Source: JAZLIL01 sp045617405
GTDB taxonomy: Bacteria > Bacillota > Clostridia > Lachnospirales > Lachnospiraceae
Assembly (NCBI GenBank): GCA_045617405.1
Contig: JAZLIL010000047.1
Location: 1 to 11,123 of the forward strand
Direction: 5' to 3'
Length of the DNA stretch: 11,123 nucleotides
In this document: one piece after another, positions 10,977-11,123 of the stretch
Layout: every line of letters starts with the position of its first letter
Numbering within the stretch: position 1 is the stretch's first letter
The notes under the pieces: model-generated
Told to the model about the DNA's origin: nothing
Seen by the model: only the letters and a program-made list of their open reading frames with translations
Database searches by the model: none
Position numbers and translations under genes: made by a program

Positions 10977-11123
10977 ACAAAAGCCGGATGATGAATTGCG
11001 AAAAGCCAAGCAGTGCATCACGAAAAGCCGGGCAGTGCATCACGAAAAGCCGAGCAGTGCATCACGAAAAGCCGGGCAGTGCATCACGAAAAGCCAAGCA
11101 GTGCATCACAAAAAGGCGGGCAG
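10977..11123. repeat. 22-bp tandem repeat array running off the right edge
   Basis: The unit cgaaaagccRRgcagtgcatca recurs at 10999, 11021, 11043, 11065 and 11087 with only two variable bases (AA, GG, GA, GG, AA), then a partial copy with two changes from 11109. A degenerate copy precedes at 10977-10998. Because 22 is not divisible by three, the unit rotates through reading frames. No plus-strand frame contains a stop, so an open frame from ATG 10988 runs to the edge with a 22-residue period, but there is no ribosome binding site. Confidence 0.92.

Noticed and set aside
9441..11123. CRISPR arrays in the 61-bp or 22-bp repeats
   Set aside because: In both cases units abut directly without unique spacers, and no cas genes are present.

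Overview
The window looks like chromosome of an anaerobic Gram-positive bacterium of class Clostridia, probably Lachnospiraceae or a close relative. The evidence is the superoxide reductase plus rubrerythrin pair, strong GGAGG-type ribosome binding sites, double-glycine leader peptides of a kind frequent in gut and rumen Clostridia, and a very large secreted beta-helix protein ending in choline-binding-like repeats. No tRNA, rRNA, insertion sequence, integrase or CRISPR array was recognised.

Layout, left to right. (1) 1-410, minus: the 5' part of a gene that joins an XRE-type helix-turn-helix domain to the NAD-binding domain of UDP-glucose 6-dehydrogenase. It has a clear promoter whose -10 box lies inside a perfect palindrome. 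(2) 411-1388: a non-coding leader with an attenuator-like hairpin, then two small plus-strand genes for double-glycine leader peptides. The second converges on and overlaps (3) a stand-alone CinA/PncC-type amidase gene (1366-1872, minus), which has its own promoter and a long, strongly base-paired 5' leader. (4) 2247-7868, plus: a 1873-residue secreted surface protein interrupted by a Hint (hedgehog/intein-like) domain, with a 16-T homopolymer directly upstream of its extended -10 promoter element and a strong terminator after it. (5) 7908-9439, minus: a SpoU/TrmH-family RNA methyltransferase and a thiamine pyrophosphokinase, probably one operon. Upstream of thiN is an array of about 61-bp repeats. 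Each intact repeat forms a short open frame with its own Shine-Dalgarno sequence, and each frame stops one base before the next start, the last one before thiN itself. (6) 9689-9986: an intergenic region with several hairpins and palindromes, then desulfoferrodoxin and rubrerythrin (plus, one operon). The window ends inside a 22-bp tandem repeat.

How the genes relate: dfx and rbr form a classic anaerobe oxidative-stress pair, reducing superoxide to peroxide and then peroxide to water. The methyltransferase and thiN are housekeeping. The left half (HTH-dehydrogenase, secreted peptides, giant surface protein) looks like accessory cell-surface functions. The observations most worth following are the HTH-dehydrogenase fusion with its candidate operator, the Hint insertion in the beta-helix, the possibly phase-variable T16 promoter, the chain of mini-frames leading into thiN, and the structured leader of the amidase gene.
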